Assembly: GCF_036013645.1 (NCBI RefSeq)
Contig: NZ_CP107869.1
Coordinates: forward strand, 682,001 to 746,000
Direction: 5' to 3'
DNA length: 64,000 bases
DNA from: Streptomyces sp. NBC_00490
GTDB taxonomy: Bacteria; Actinomycetota; Actinomycetes; Streptomycetales; Streptomycetaceae
The notes beneath the pieces were generated by a model. It saw only the letters and a program-made list of their open reading frames with translations, ran no database searches and was not told where the DNA came from. Position numbers and translations under genes: made by a program. Positions 43,834 through 52,363 of the stretch are shown here, piece by piece. Every line of letters begins with the position of its first letter. Positions within the stretch are counted from its first letter, which is position 1.

Positions 43834-45296
43834 GGGCGGCCGTCCCGGGGCCTGCCTCCGGTGCCGGAGGTGAGGATGTCGTCGCCCTGAGGAGCTGTTC
43901 TCGGCCCGTAGGGGGTATCGGCCTCCGGTGCGTGCGCCGCCTGTTGCTCGTCGGCGAGCCGCCAGCGCGCCCGCATCTTGAGCAGGACCGTCAGCAGCGA
44001 GCCGAAGACGAACACATACACCACGATCACCAGGCCGAACATGATCCACAGGGTGCTGGAGCGGGTCGCCGTGACCGCCTCGGCGACCCGCATGTTCTGG
44101 TAGACGATCCAGGGCTGGCGGCCGACCTCGGTGGCGACCCACCCGCACTCCACCGCCACGACGGACGCGACTCCGGCGCAGGCCGCGCCGCGATAGAACC
44201 ACGTGGATTCGGGAGGCCGGCGGTGGCGCAGCCAGATCCATCCGTAGCACAGCGCGAGCAGCAGCAACGCGGTGCCGATGAAGACCATCGTGTCGAAGGC
44301 CCAGTGCGCGATGGTCGCCTGAGTGGCGGTCGGCCGTTCACTGGCCGGGACGGAGGTCAGCCCGACCACCTTGGTGTCCGGGCGGAACCCGGCCAGCACG
44401 GAGTCGAGCAAGGGAATCTTGATACCGCCGGAGATCGAGCCGTCCGGGTGCAGGCGACCGTAGAGGTACTCCGGTACGCGGGTGTCGGTCTTCCAGACGA
44501 TCTCCATGGCCGCGAACTTCACCGGCTGTTTGTGGAAGACCGAGCGCGCGATGGAGTCGCCCAGGACCATCTGCACGGGCGCGGCGATGGATGCGATCGT
44601 GAAGGGAATGGTGAACCCGAGCCGGTGATACCGGTCCCGGCGGCCCCGCAGCCAGCCCACGGCATAGACACCGGCCACCATGTAACCCGCCGTCATCAGC
44701 ATGGCTAGGACGAAGTGCCAGTACTGCGGCCCGAACATGGGCGTGAAGATCGCCTTCCACACGTCGACATCGACCGGTCGGCCCGAGGCGTCCAGGGAGA
44801 ACCCCTGCGGTGTGTTCATCCAGGAGTTGGCTGCCAGAATACCGAACGCGCCCAGCAGGGCGGTGGCCGGGAGCGGCAGCCCGAGCAGGAAATGGGTACG
44901 CGGCTTCAGCCGGCGCCACCCGTAGAGATAGATCGCGATGAGTACCGCCTCGAGGAAGAACGCCCAGGCCTCGACACCGAACCCGATCCCGAAGACGTCG
45001 CCCCACCGCCCCATCAGTCCCGGCCAGAGCAGACCGAACTCGAAGGAAAGCACCGTGCCGGTGACGACGCCGACCGCGAACTGCACCGCCATGACGGCCG
45101 ACCAGCGCCGGGCCAGGAGCAGCGCGGTGGCATCGTTGCGGCGCAGCCCTCGGTAGTGCATGACCAGGGTGATGAGAGGGAGCGCCACGCCCAGGGGCAC
45201 CAGGATGATGTGGGAGGCCAGGGTGAAGGCCATGAGCTCCCGGGCGGGCAGCAGTTGCGCTGGGGCGTCCGCCACCAGCGAGACGTAGGTGTACAT
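43830..45296 (-). CDS. cydA: Cytochrome bd oxidase subunit I
   Basis: 488 residues from an ATG preceded by TAAGGGCG. About nine membrane segments carry the haem ligands (early His in LASHIILVPLG, Met in the Q-loop region) and the motifs GRWGDVFGIGFGVEAWAFFL and VATEVGRQPWIVYQNMRVAE. The Q-loop is short and GRQPW is present, as in the cyanide-insensitive CIO type. The enzyme oxidises quinol and reduces O2 with high affinity without proton pumping, useful under low oxygen or oxidative stress. Operon with cydB. Confidence 0.96.
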   Translation of the reverse strand: MYTYVSLVADAPAQLLPARELMAFTLASHIILVPLGVALPLITLVMHYRGLRRNDATALLLARRWSAVMAVQFAVGVVTGTVLSFEFGLLWPGLMGRWGDVFGIGFGVEAWAFFLEAVLIAIYLYGWRRLKPRTHFLLGLPLPATALLGAFGILAANSWMNTPQGFSLDASGRPVDVDVWKAIFTPMFGPQYWHFVLAMLMTAGYMVAGVYAVGWLRGRRDRYHRLGFTIPFTIASIAAPVQMVLGDSIARSVFHKQPVKFAAMEIVWKTDTRVPEYLYGRLHPDGSISGGIKIPLLDSVLAGFRPDTKVVGLTSVPASERPTATQATIAHWAFDTMVFIGTALLLLALCYGWIWLRHRRPPESTWFYRGAACAGVASVVAVECGWVATEVGRQPWIVYQNMRVAEAVTATRSSTLWIMFGLVIVVYVFVFGSLLTVLLKMRARWRLADEQQAAHAPEADTPYGPRTAPQGDDILTSGTGGRPRDGRP

Positions 45297-45332
45297 CGAC
45301 GCCCTTACTGTTCGTGGCGTTCCAGGGGAAGG

Positions 45333-46169
45333 TCAGCCACCGGTGGCGAACCCGGGGAAGAGAGTCATGCCGCCGTCCACGTACAGGGTCGTCCCCACGA
45401 CGTAGTCCATGAGGTCGGACGAGAGGGCGACGACGGCGTGGGCGATGTCGTCGGGGTCGCCGATCCGGTCGTAGGGAATCAGCCGCAGCAGGTCTTCCCG
45501 GGCCTCGGGCGTCTCCCAGGCGCTGCGGTTGATCGGCGTCTTGATCGCACCGGGGGCGACCGCGTTCACCCTGATCTTCTCCGGGGCGAGCTCCTGGGCC
45601 AGGGTCTGCATCATCATCTGCACGCCCCCCTTGGAGGACGCGTAGTTGACGTGGCCGGACCACGGGATGAGCTGGTGCACCGAGCTCATGCAGATGATCT
45701 TCCCGGCCGCGCGGGACACCTCGGGAACGACACCGCGGCGCCGGAACTCCTTGGCCGCCTCCCTGGCGCACAGGAACTGCCCCGTGAGGTTGACATCGAT
45801 CACCTTCTGCCACTGCGCCAGCGTCATCTCGGTGAGCCGGGCGTCGCGCTGCAGACCGGCGTTGGCGACCATGATGTCGATCGTCCCGAACTCCTGGACC
45901 ATCCGATCCACCATGGCGACGACCTGGTCCTCCTTGGACACGTCCGCCTCGTAGGCGGCCGCGCGCACGCCGAAGGAGGTGATCTCCTCGACGACCTTCT
46001 CGGCGGCGTCACGATCCGCCACGTAGTTCACGACCACGTCCGCGCCGGCCCGGGCGAGCCCCAGCGCGGTGGCCATGCCGATGCCCGAGTTCGCTCCCGT
46101 GACCAGTGCCTTCTGACCCCTCAGAAGGTGCGCCGGAATGACGCCCTGTGGTGCTTCGGTCGAATCCAC
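45333..46169 (-). CDS. SDR-family oxidoreductase (glucose 1-dehydrogenase-like)
   Basis: 278 residues from a GTG preceded by AGGAGG; a longer frame to 46238 has no ribosome site. Classical SDR: cofactor loop TGANSGIGMATALGLA, NAG in VANAGLQ, catalytic Ser in ICMSSVHQL, YASSK (Tyr/Lys pair) and C-terminal VDGGMTLFPGF. The family oxidises or reduces sugars or other alcohols with NAD(P). A gene fossil of a GMC oxidoreductase follows upstream (46330-46598), and cydA lies downstream on the same strand. Confidence 0.94.
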   Translation of the reverse strand: MDSTEAPQGVIPAHLLRGQKALVTGANSGIGMATALGLARAGADVVVNYVADRDAAEKVVEEITSFGVRAAAYEADVSKEDQVVAMVDRMVQEFGTIDIMVANAGLQRDARLTEMTLAQWQKVIDVNLTGQFLCAREAAKEFRRRGVVPEVSRAAGKIICMSSVHQLIPWSGHVNYASSKGGVQMMMQTLAQELAPEKIRVNAVAPGAIKTPINRSAWETPEAREDLLRLIPYDRIGDPDDIAHAVVALSSDLMDYVVGTTLYVDGGMTLFPGFATGG

Positions 46170-46329
46170 GATGTTCTGCCTCCTCGCAGCACGGCCGGGC
46201 CCGCCGCCTGCGGCCGACCCGGCACGCAGGTCACGCAATCACCGGTCGCGGCGGACGGCATGGCCACGGAGCGACCGTTGGGCCGTTGGGCCGAGCATCT
46301 TCGTCCCATCGGACGAGCGGCCCGACCGG

Positions 46330-46598
46330 TCAGCCGAGCCGCGCGAGGAGACGGTCGCCGACCCGCAGCGCGTTGGCGATGGCCGTCAGGGACGGGTTGA
46401 CCGCGCCGACGCTCGGGAAGAAGCTCGTGTCGACGACGTAGAGATTGTCCAGGTCGTGGGCCTTGCAGTTGACGTCCAGCGCGGAGGAAGCCGGGTCGGT
46501 TCAGAAACGGACGGTGCCCGCCTGATGCGCCGTCGCGCCGATCGGCATGCCCTTGTGCAGGTAGATGCTGCGGGACAACAGCCGGTGTTCATGCATGC
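46330..46598 (-). pseudogene. Fossil of GMC oxidoreductase C-terminus with in-frame stop
   Basis: The minus strand reads MHEHRLLSRSIYLHKGMPIG, then ATAHQAGTVRF, a TGA (46501-46503), then TDPASSALDVNCKAHDLDNL, YVVDTSFFPSVGAVNP and LTAIANALRVGDRLLARLG. This is the GMC oxidoreductase end with the catalytic His (HQ) and NP motif. In relatives the residue at the stop is Gly, so a single base (GGA to TGA) would account for it. The rest of the gene upstream is missing. Confidence 0.78.
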
Positions 46599-46760
46599 CC
46601 TAATGGCCGACCGCCACGACCCGCTCAGGTGTCGGATGGGCCAGTGCACCCCGCGGGTTCGTCTCGCCCTCCGTTACGCCGCGTCCCGCAGCCGCATGTG
46701 GAACACCCGCGAACTCGCGCTCGCCCATGCGCGTGCCGGCCGGACCAGGACCGGCCCACG

Positions 46761-48281
46761 TCACGGGGAATCCCACGGAGTGAGCCCCCATCGCAGGACA
46801 TGGGTGTCACCCGGCTCGAGAACCGTCAGATCGGTGCCGCTGCGGAGCGCGTCCGCCGGACAGGACATGGGCTCCACGGCCACGCCCCGGCGTCTGCGTT
46901 CGGGCTCGGCCAGCGTGTCACCCGTGTACACCTGGACGTAGCGGGTGCCGTCGCCGAGCCACAGATCGACGCCTCGCAGTCCGGAAGGATGGGCCAGCCT
47001 GACGACCGTCCGGCCGCGCGCGTCGCGGTCGAGGCCGGTGAAGGCGGTGTCCAGCCGCAGGTCGCCAATGGGGCGGGCAGCGCGGAAGTCGTACACGGTT
47101 CCCTCCACCGGCTCCTGACCGACAGGCAGACCCCGCTCGTCGGTGAGCAGCCGGTACCCGGCCGGAACGGTCAGCAGGGCGGTGTCGACGAGGTCGGTGC
47201 CGACCGTCAGATACGGATGCTGTCCCACTGCGCAAGGAGCGCGGACCGTACCGGAGTTGGTGGCGAAGACGGAGACTTCCAAGCCTTCGGGACCGAGCCG
47301 GTACTCCGCACGGACCTCGAGGAGGAAGGGATAACCCGGCTGCGGGCACAGTGTGGTGCCGATCCTGAGCGAGTCCTCACTGTGGGCAAGCAGCTTCCAC
47401 AAGGTCCACCGCAGCAGACCGTGGATGGCGTTGTGCTCCTCCGGTTCCGTCAACGGGAGTTGCAGGTCGTGGCCGTCGAAGCGGTAGCGTCCGTCGGCCA
47501 CACGGTTCGGCCAGGGGACAAGGAGCTGTCCTCGCCCTCCTGTGATGGCCGAGTCGCTGGTGAACCCGTCGAGCAGGGGCCGGTCGTTCACGACGTACTC
47601 GCGCAACGCGCCGCCCAGTTGGACGATGGAAGCCCGTTGCCCACCATGGCGCAACTGCCACTGGTCGCCCGTCGGACCGGCGGAGACAAGCCGCTCCTCA
47701 CGTCGTGCGGAGCGCTCGATGAGCGGCCCTGGCGGCAGGTCGTCCACAGCGTCTTCTCCGCGCATCAGCGAAAGCACCGACGCGGCCACGGCCTCCGGGG
47801 ACTGGTCGATCTCGACCACCAACGGATGTTCATCGGCCACCGGCTCCTGTAGTTCGGCGAACTGACTGTCCAGCAGACCTGCCGGGAAGAAGTGGCCGTG
47901 CCGGGCGGCCAGCCGTGAGCGGATCAGATCGTGCGACCCGTGCAGGTACACCAGACGCACGCCAGGGCGCCCCGCCAAAAGGCGGTCCCGGTAGACACGC
48001 TTGAGCGCGGAACAGGTCACCACAGCCGACCGGCCGGCGACGATCTCACGGTCCATCCAGGCACCGATGGCTTCGAGCCAGGGCTCTCGGTCGCTGTCCG
48101 TGAGGGCGTGGCCGGCGGCCATTTTGGCGCGGTTGGCCTCGGAGTGGAACTCGTCCGCGTCCCGATACGGCCGGCCCAGCCGCTGCGCCACGAGCCGCGC
48201 CACCGTCGTCTTGCCCGACCCGGCGACGCCGACGATGAGCAGCACGTCCGGCGGCGGCCCTGCCACTGTCTCGCTCGCCAC
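46761..48281 (-). CDS. Gluconokinase fused to aldose 1-epimerase (galactose mutarotase)
   Basis: 506 codons run uninterrupted from a GTG at 48281 (weak ribosome site). Residues 1-~170 are a gluconokinase of the GntK type: Walker A GVAGSGKTT, DADEFHSEANRAKMAAGHAL, and SALKRVYRDRLL. A ~35-residue linker (GEDAVDDLPPGPLIERSARR) leads to an aldose 1-epimerase (~190-506): LVPWPNRVADGRYRFDG, EEHNAIHGLLRWTLWKL (first catalytic His), VGQHPYLTVG (second His), and EPMSCPADAL (catalytic Glu). The expected reactions are gluconate phosphorylation and sugar anomer interconversion. Such a fusion is unusual. It sits 20 bases after the DUF7144 gene. Confidence 0.88.
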   Translation of the reverse strand: MASETVAGPPPDVLLIVGVAGSGKTTVARLVAQRLGRPYRDADEFHSEANRAKMAAGHALTDSDREPWLEAIGAWMDREIVAGRSAVVTCSALKRVYRDRLLAGRPGVRLVYLHGSHDLIRSRLAARHGHFFPAGLLDSQFAELQEPVADEHPLVVEIDQSPEAVAASVLSLMRGEDAVDDLPPGPLIERSARREERLVSAGPTGDQWQLRHGGQRASIVQLGGALREYVVNDRPLLDGFTSDSAITGGRGQLLVPWPNRVADGRYRFDGHDLQLPLTEPEEHNAIHGLLRWTLWKLLAHSEDSLRIGTTLCPQPGYPFLLEVRAEYRLGPEGLEVSVFATNSGTVRAPCAVGQHPYLTVGTDLVDTALLTVPAGYRLLTDERGLPVGQEPVEGTVYDFRAARPIGDLRLDTAFTGLDRDARGRTVVRLAHPSGLRGVDLWLGDGTRYVQVYTGDTLAEPERRRRGVAVEPMSCPADALRSGTDLTVLEPGDTHVLRWGLTPWDSP

Positions 48282-48301
48282 GGCCGTCGAGGTCCCGGAC
48301 C

Positions 48302-48715
48302 TCAGTCCGGCATCGGACCAGGGGCTACGCACAGCGCCCAGATGACGAAGGCGTCGAGGGCGATGAAGAGCAGCGCCCACCACGGGTTGTAGGGCAGCCA
48401 CATGAAGTTCGCGATCATGCTGAGACCCGCCAGCACCACGCCGACGACCCTGGCCCACGTGGCGCCCTTGAGCAGGGCGAAGCCGGCGCAGGCGATCACG
48501 ATGCCCAGTATGAGGTGGATCCAGCCCCATCCGGTGAGATCGAGCTCGTAGACGTAGTTGCGGGTGCTGAAGAACACGTCGTCCTCGGCGATGGCCGAGA
48601 TACCGGCGAGCAGCGTCATGATGCCGCTGAAGATCATCATCACGGAGGCGAACACGAGCCAGCCGCTGCCGTGCGTTGCCCTGGCCGGGCCGGCTTCTCT
48701 CACATTGGTTGTCAT
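48302..48715 (-). CDS. DUF7144 small membrane protein
   Basis: 137 residues from an ATG preceded by GGAGG. Four hydrophobic segments: GWLVFASVMMIFSGIMTLLAG, IHLILGIVIACAGFALL, VVGVVLAGLSMIANFMWLPY and ALLFIALDAFVIWALCV. The middle holds the charged loop AEDDVFFSTRNYVYELDLTG. This matches the DUF7144 pattern common in actinomycete stress clusters; function unknown. Same strand and 20 bases before the kinase-mutarotase fusion. Confidence 0.87.
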   Translation of the reverse strand: MTTNVREAGPARATHGSGWLVFASVMMIFSGIMTLLAGISAIAEDDVFFSTRNYVYELDLTGWGWIHLILGIVIACAGFALLKGATWARVVGVVLAGLSMIANFMWLPYNPWWALLFIALDAFVIWALCVAPGPMPD

Positions 48716-48769
48716 GACAGGTTCCTCCCTGTCGTGGGCTGCCCGTCGACGTTTCCGCGCGACGAGTCC

Positions 48770-48966
48770 GATACATCCAATCTGAACCTCCACGTCCTCC
48801 GGCGCACATCGGCAGCGCGGACCCGGAGGAGCCCTGCTCCCGAAGCAGCGCAGGAAGGCACTGCGGGACACCCCCGCAGCCGCGGCCAAGTCAATGACGG
48901 TGACGTAGTCGAAGCCCTCGCGGCGGAACAGCTCGAAGGCCACATGGGCCAGACGTCTCGGGACGA
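48770..48966 (-). pseudogene. TetR-family N-terminal fragment
   Basis: The minus strand reads PRRLAHVAFELFRREGFDYV, then TVIDLAAAAGVSRSAFLRCF, the TetR helix-turn-helix, and GSRAPP. An in-frame stop precedes it and no ligand-binding domain follows; the frame runs on into the upstream region of the DUF7144 gene. Clearly a broken regulator, possibly once controlling this operon or the LPMO gene. Confidence 0.65.
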
Positions 48967-49149
48967 GCGACCGTCACCCACCTCGACCGTTCGACAACCT
49001 CCCGGAGCACCCCCGCCGGCATGCATCGACAGCCCCGCACACCAGCGGGCCAGATCCTCGTTTTCCGGTCCCGGGAACGGTTCTGACTCCCGACTCACGA
49101 CAGATTCCCTGCTCGCCGCCCGCCCCGGGAATCAACTCGGTTTGCTTCA

Positions 49150-49177
49150 TTGACATCTCCCTCAGAAGTCCTAGCGT
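49150..49177 (+). promoter_or_regulatory. Promoter of LPMO gene
   Basis: TTGACA (49150-49155) and TAGCGT (49172-49177) are spaced by 16 nt, a good housekeeping-type promoter, with the CebR-type box directly downstream. Confidence 0.65.
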
Positions 49178-49191
49178 TGGGAGCGCTCCCA
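49178..49191. promoter_or_regulatory. CebR box (TGGGAGCGCTCCCA)
   Basis: A perfect 14-bp palindrome identical to the CebR-binding consensus, located right after the -10 element of the LPMO gene. CebR represses cellulolytic genes until cello-oligosaccharides are present, so the gene should be induced on cellulose. Confidence 0.9.
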
Positions 49192-49225
49192 TAACAGCCT
49201 TGCAACTGGAAGGAGTCCCCCCCAC

Positions 49226-49900
49226 ATGCGCACACAGAGTCCGTTACCCGGGCGTTCGCGATCACCCCTCCGCCGGCCTCTCCAGGCGCTCGTCATGCTG
49301 TTCGCCCTGGTCGTCGGCGCACTCACCTGGTCGACCCCCGCCCAGGCCCACGGCACCATCGTCGACCCCGCCTCCCGCGCGTACCAGTGCTGGAAGACGT
49401 GGGGCAGCAACCACACGAACCCGGCCATGCAGACCGAAGACCCCATGTGCTGGCAGGCCTTCCAGGCCAACGCCGACACCATGTGGAACTGGATGAGCGC
49501 GCTTCGCGACGGCCTCGGTGGCCAGTTCGAGGCGCGGACCCCCGACGGGACGCTCTGCAGCAACAACCTCTCCAGGAACGCCAGCCTGGACAAGCCCGGA
49601 CCGTGGAAGACCACCACCGTCAGCAACAACTTCTCGGTCCACCTGTACGACCAGGCGTCCCACGGGGCGGACTACCTCAAGGTCTACGTGAGCAAGCAGG
49701 GCTTCAACCCCCAGACCCAGACCCTGGGTTGGAGCAACCTCGACTTCATCACGCAGACCGGCCGCTTCGCCCCGGCGAAGGACATCACGTTCCCCGTCCA
49801 GACGTCCGGCTACACCGGGCACCACATCCTGTTCGTGATCTGGCAGGCCTCGCACCTGGACCAGGCCTACATGTGGTGCAGCGACGTGAACTTCGGCTGA
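49226..49900 (+). CDS. AA10 lytic polysaccharide monooxygenase
   Basis: 224 residues from an ATG after GGAAGGAG (49208-49215). A signal peptide ends TPAQA, exposing H42 as the N-terminal copper ligand (HGTIVDPASRAYQCWKTWGS). The second histidine-brace ligand is probably H146 in DQASHGADYLKVYV. The axial aromatic is probably the Phe in CSDVNFG at the C-terminus. The single-domain protein has the cysteine pattern of bacterial cellulose- or chitin-active AA10 enzymes, and the CebR box favours cellulose. It cleaves crystalline polysaccharide oxidatively outside the cell. Confidence 0.95.
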   Translation: MRTQSPLPGRSRSPLRRPLQALVMLFALVVGALTWSTPAQAHGTIVDPASRAYQCWKTWGSNHTNPAMQTEDPMCWQAFQANADTMWNWMSALRDGLGGQFEARTPDGTLCSNNLSRNASLDKPGPWKTTTVSNNFSVHLYDQASHGADYLKVYVSKQGFNPQTQTLGWSNLDFITQTGRFAPAKDITFPVQTSGYTGHHILFVIWQASHLDQAYMWCSDVNFG

Positions 49901-50000
49901 TCCGGCCAGCGCCGCACACGGCACCGGCCTCTGCCGGGCGCCGGTAACCCGCCGCTCGGCCGACCGAACTCCGCCGGGGCAGGAGACCCATCTGGTCACC

Positions 50001-50203
50001 CTGCCCCGACGGGGCTTCCTGCGCTCTTGCCTCCCGGACGCGGACCGGGACAGGTTCGTCTCTGGCAACGAGCAGAACGCCGTCACATCCAGGGTGGTCA
50101 TCACGACGGCGAAAGACCGCGTGCTGTGGTGCAGCCGGGCCCGTCCCGCAAGCTGCGCGGACGTCAACCACGCCCACCACGCGGCAGTGCGACCGGCGAT
50201 ATA
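50001..50203 (+). pseudogene. IS5-type transposase fossil
   Basis: One frame reads FVSGNEQNAVTSRVVITTAK, DRVLWCSRARPASCADVNHA and HHAAVRPAI before a stop. It resembles the DDE core start of IS5-group transposases (pattern KQNAVKxxVxTDxxGRxLxCSxxxPGSCADxTHAR). The first ~100 and the last ~100 residues are absent. No inverted repeats seen. Confidence 0.55.
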
Positions 50204-50326
50204 GCCGAAGATCACCCGTAGTTGTGCTCCATGCCACCGCTGGTGCGCTGATCGCCGGGCATCGTTTCGCCGAACATGGTCAAGGAGGCACCCAACAACT
50301 CGCACCGCCTGCCGCGCGCCCCTGGC

Positions 50327-51349
50327 TCAGGGCACGAGGAGCGCCTTGATGGCGCGTCGTTCGTCCATGGCCTGGTAGGCGTCGGCGACCTGTTCGAGCG
50401 GCAGGGTGAGGTCGAAAACCTTGCCCGGGTTGATGCGGCCGGAGAGTACGCGGTCGATCAGGTCAGGCAGGAACGCACGGACGGGGGCGGGGCCGCCGCG
50501 CAGGCCGACGTGGGAGTAGAACAGCTCCTGGCCGTCGACCGCCACGTCATGGGGGACGCCGACAAAGCCGACGTTGCCGCCGGGCCGTGTCGAGCGCAAC
50601 GCCTGCTGCATGGACTCCGGCGTGCCTACGCATTCCAGGACCCGGTCGGCGCCGATCCCGCCGGTCATCTCCTTGATGCGGGCGATGCCCTCTTCCCCGC
50701 GCTCGGCGACGATGTCGGTGGCCCCGAACTCGCGGGCCAGCTTCTGTCGGGCCTCGTGCCGGGACATGGCGATGATCCGCTCGGCGCCCAGTTCCTTGGC
50801 GGCGATGACCGCGCACAGGCCGACCGCGCCGTCGCCGACCACCGCGACCGTATCGCCGGGCCGCACCTCGGCGGCGACGGCCGCGTACCAGCCGGTGCCC
50901 ATCACGTCGGAGCAGGCCAGCAGGCTGGGAATGTACTGCTCGGCGGGCTGGTCGGGCGTGGCGACGAGAGTGCCGTCCGCGAGGGGGATGCGGATCTTCT
51001 CGGCCTGGCAGCCCTCGGCACCGACGAACTCGCGGTGCAGGCAGTTGGTTTGGTAGCCGTTGCGACAGTTCGCGCAGGTGTTGTCGGAGGCGAAGAACGA
51101 GCCGATGACGAACTGCCCCGGCTTGACGGCAGTCACCTCGCTGCCGACTTCCTCGACGATGCCGACGTACTCGTGACCGAACGGGGTTGGCTGCTCGACC
51201 GGGTTGATGCCGCGGTAGTCCCACAGGTCCGAGCCGCACACACAGGTCGCGGCGGTACGAATGACCGCGTCGGTCGGGTTGATGATCGTCGGGTGGACAC
51301 GCTCCTCGAAGCGCACGTCCCCGGGAGCGTGGAGAACGGCTCCGCGCAT
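50327..51349 (-). CDS. Zinc-dependent alcohol dehydrogenase (MDR family)
   Basis: 340 residues from an ATG preceded by GAGGAG; a possible start at 51364 lacks one. Catalytic zinc ligands are likely CVCGSD and GHEYVGIVE. The structural-zinc cysteines start CANCRNGYQTNC. The nucleotide loop is VVGDGAVGLCAVIAAKELGA. It oxidises alcohols or reduces aldehydes with NAD(P). Third gene of an operon with cupin and CMD genes. Confidence 0.94.
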   Translation of the reverse strand: MRGAVLHAPGDVRFEERVHPTIINPTDAVIRTAATCVCGSDLWDYRGINPVEQPTPFGHEYVGIVEEVGSEVTAVKPGQFVIGSFFASDNTCANCRNGYQTNCLHREFVGAEGCQAEKIRIPLADGTLVATPDQPAEQYIPSLLACSDVMGTGWYAAVAAEVRPGDTVAVVGDGAVGLCAVIAAKELGAERIIAMSRHEARQKLAREFGATDIVAERGEEGIARIKEMTGGIGADRVLECVGTPESMQQALRSTRPGGNVGFVGVPHDVAVDGQELFYSHVGLRGGPAPVRAFLPDLIDRVLSGRINPGKVFDLTLPLEQVADAYQAMDERRAIKALLVP

Positions 51350-51382
51350 GATGATGCTCCTCACGGGTTGCCGGGGTTCGGG

Positions 51383-51784
51383 TCAGCGGCGGGGGCTGGT
51401 ACGCGGGCCGCCGTACTCGTCATCGCCGACGTGTTCGAGCCAGTCGACCTCGTCGGTCTCCCACAGCGCAATGTGCGTCATGAAGTGGTCCGGGGCGGCG
51501 CCGTGCCAGTGCTCCTCGCCCGGCGGCGTCCAGATCACGTCGCCCGGACGGGCTTCGAGGATCTCGCCACCGCGGGACTGGATCAGGGCGATGCCCTCGA
51601 CGATATAGAGGGTCTGGCCCAGGCCATGGCTGTGCCAGGCGGTCCGGGCACCGGGCGCGAATCGCACGGCGTTGGCGCGGGCGCGGGAGGGTTCTTCACC
51701 CCGGTAGATCACATCCGCCCAGGCATCGCCGGTGAACCACTGGGCGGGCAGCTTCATCGTCGGCTGCTTGTTCAACAATTCCAT
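51383..51784 (-). CDS. Cupin-fold protein ((R)-mandelonitrile-lyase-like)
   Basis: 133 residues from an ATG preceded by GAGGAGC. A small single cupin with metal ligands in WHSHGLGQTLYIVEG and EEHWHGAAPDH. The start (MKLPAQWFTGDAWADVIYRG) is typical of the cupin group that includes the manganese hydroxynitrile lyase GtHNL, but most members are unassigned. It lies between CMD and alcohol dehydrogenase genes, suggesting a three-enzyme handling of a small hydroxy or aldehyde compound. Confidence 0.9.
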   Translation of the reverse strand: MELLNKQPTMKLPAQWFTGDAWADVIYRGEEPSRARANAVRFAPGARTAWHSHGLGQTLYIVEGIALIQSRGGEILEARPGDVIWTPPGEEHWHGAAPDHFMTHIALWETDEVDWLEHVGDDEYGGPRTSPRR

Positions 51785-51813
51785 GAGCGGTGCTCCTCTT
51801 CGCGGACTCGCGG

Positions 51814-52137
51814 TCAGGCTGCGGTCTGCTCGTCTGCGATCTCCTTGAGCAGGGTGATCGCGGTCATGGCGTTCGGCCAGCCGGCGTAGAAGGCGAGGTG
51901 CGTGATTGCCTCGGACAGCTCCTCCACACTCAGCCCGTTCTCCAGCGCCACACGAAGGTGGTAGCCGAGCTGCTCGCCGCGGTACAGCGCGGCCAGCACG
52001 CTCACGGTGACGAGGCTGCGATCCCGCGGGGAGAGCCCGGGCCGCTCCCAGACGTCGCCGAAGAGGACCTCATTGGTGACCTCGACGAGCTTGGGCGCGA
52101 TTCCGGCCAGTTCCTGGGGTGCGGACTGCTTCGCCAT
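51814..52137 (-). CDS. Carboxymuconolactone-decarboxylase-family protein
   Basis: 107 residues from an ATG at 52137. It is an all-helical CMD protein: PKLVEVTNEVLFGDVWERPG, RDRSLVTVSVLAALYRGEQL, then EAITHLAFYAGWPNAMTAIT. HLAFYAGWPNA is the family motif of CMDs encoded with cupins and dehydrogenases. There is no CxxC. First gene of the operon and divergent from the XRE regulator. Confidence 0.93.
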   Translation of the reverse strand: MAKQSAPQELAGIAPKLVEVTNEVLFGDVWERPGLSPRDRSLVTVSVLAALYRGEQLGYHLRVALENGLSVEELSEAITHLAFYAGWPNAMTAITLLKEIADEQTAA

Positions 52138-52363
52138 AAGACGACTCCTTCGCTCACAAACGTTGTGGAAGCGGGCCCTGCAAGCCTGTGGTCAGGTGCC
52201 CGACCCGGCAGCACAGCCCGAAACCTCTCGTCCGGGCCCGCCGGCAGCCGCCGCAGCGGCCACTACCGAGGTAACCGCAGGTCACGCGCGTGTGGAAGGT
52301 ACGGCTGTTCCAGGTACTGACAGAACCCCCCTCGTCCGCACCCGCCCGCCTAGCCTGGAACAC

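Noticed and set aside
44715..46400. 561-codon plus-strand frame opposite cydA and the SDR gene
   Set aside because: Arg/His/Gly-rich sequence with no domain; both opposite genes are certain.
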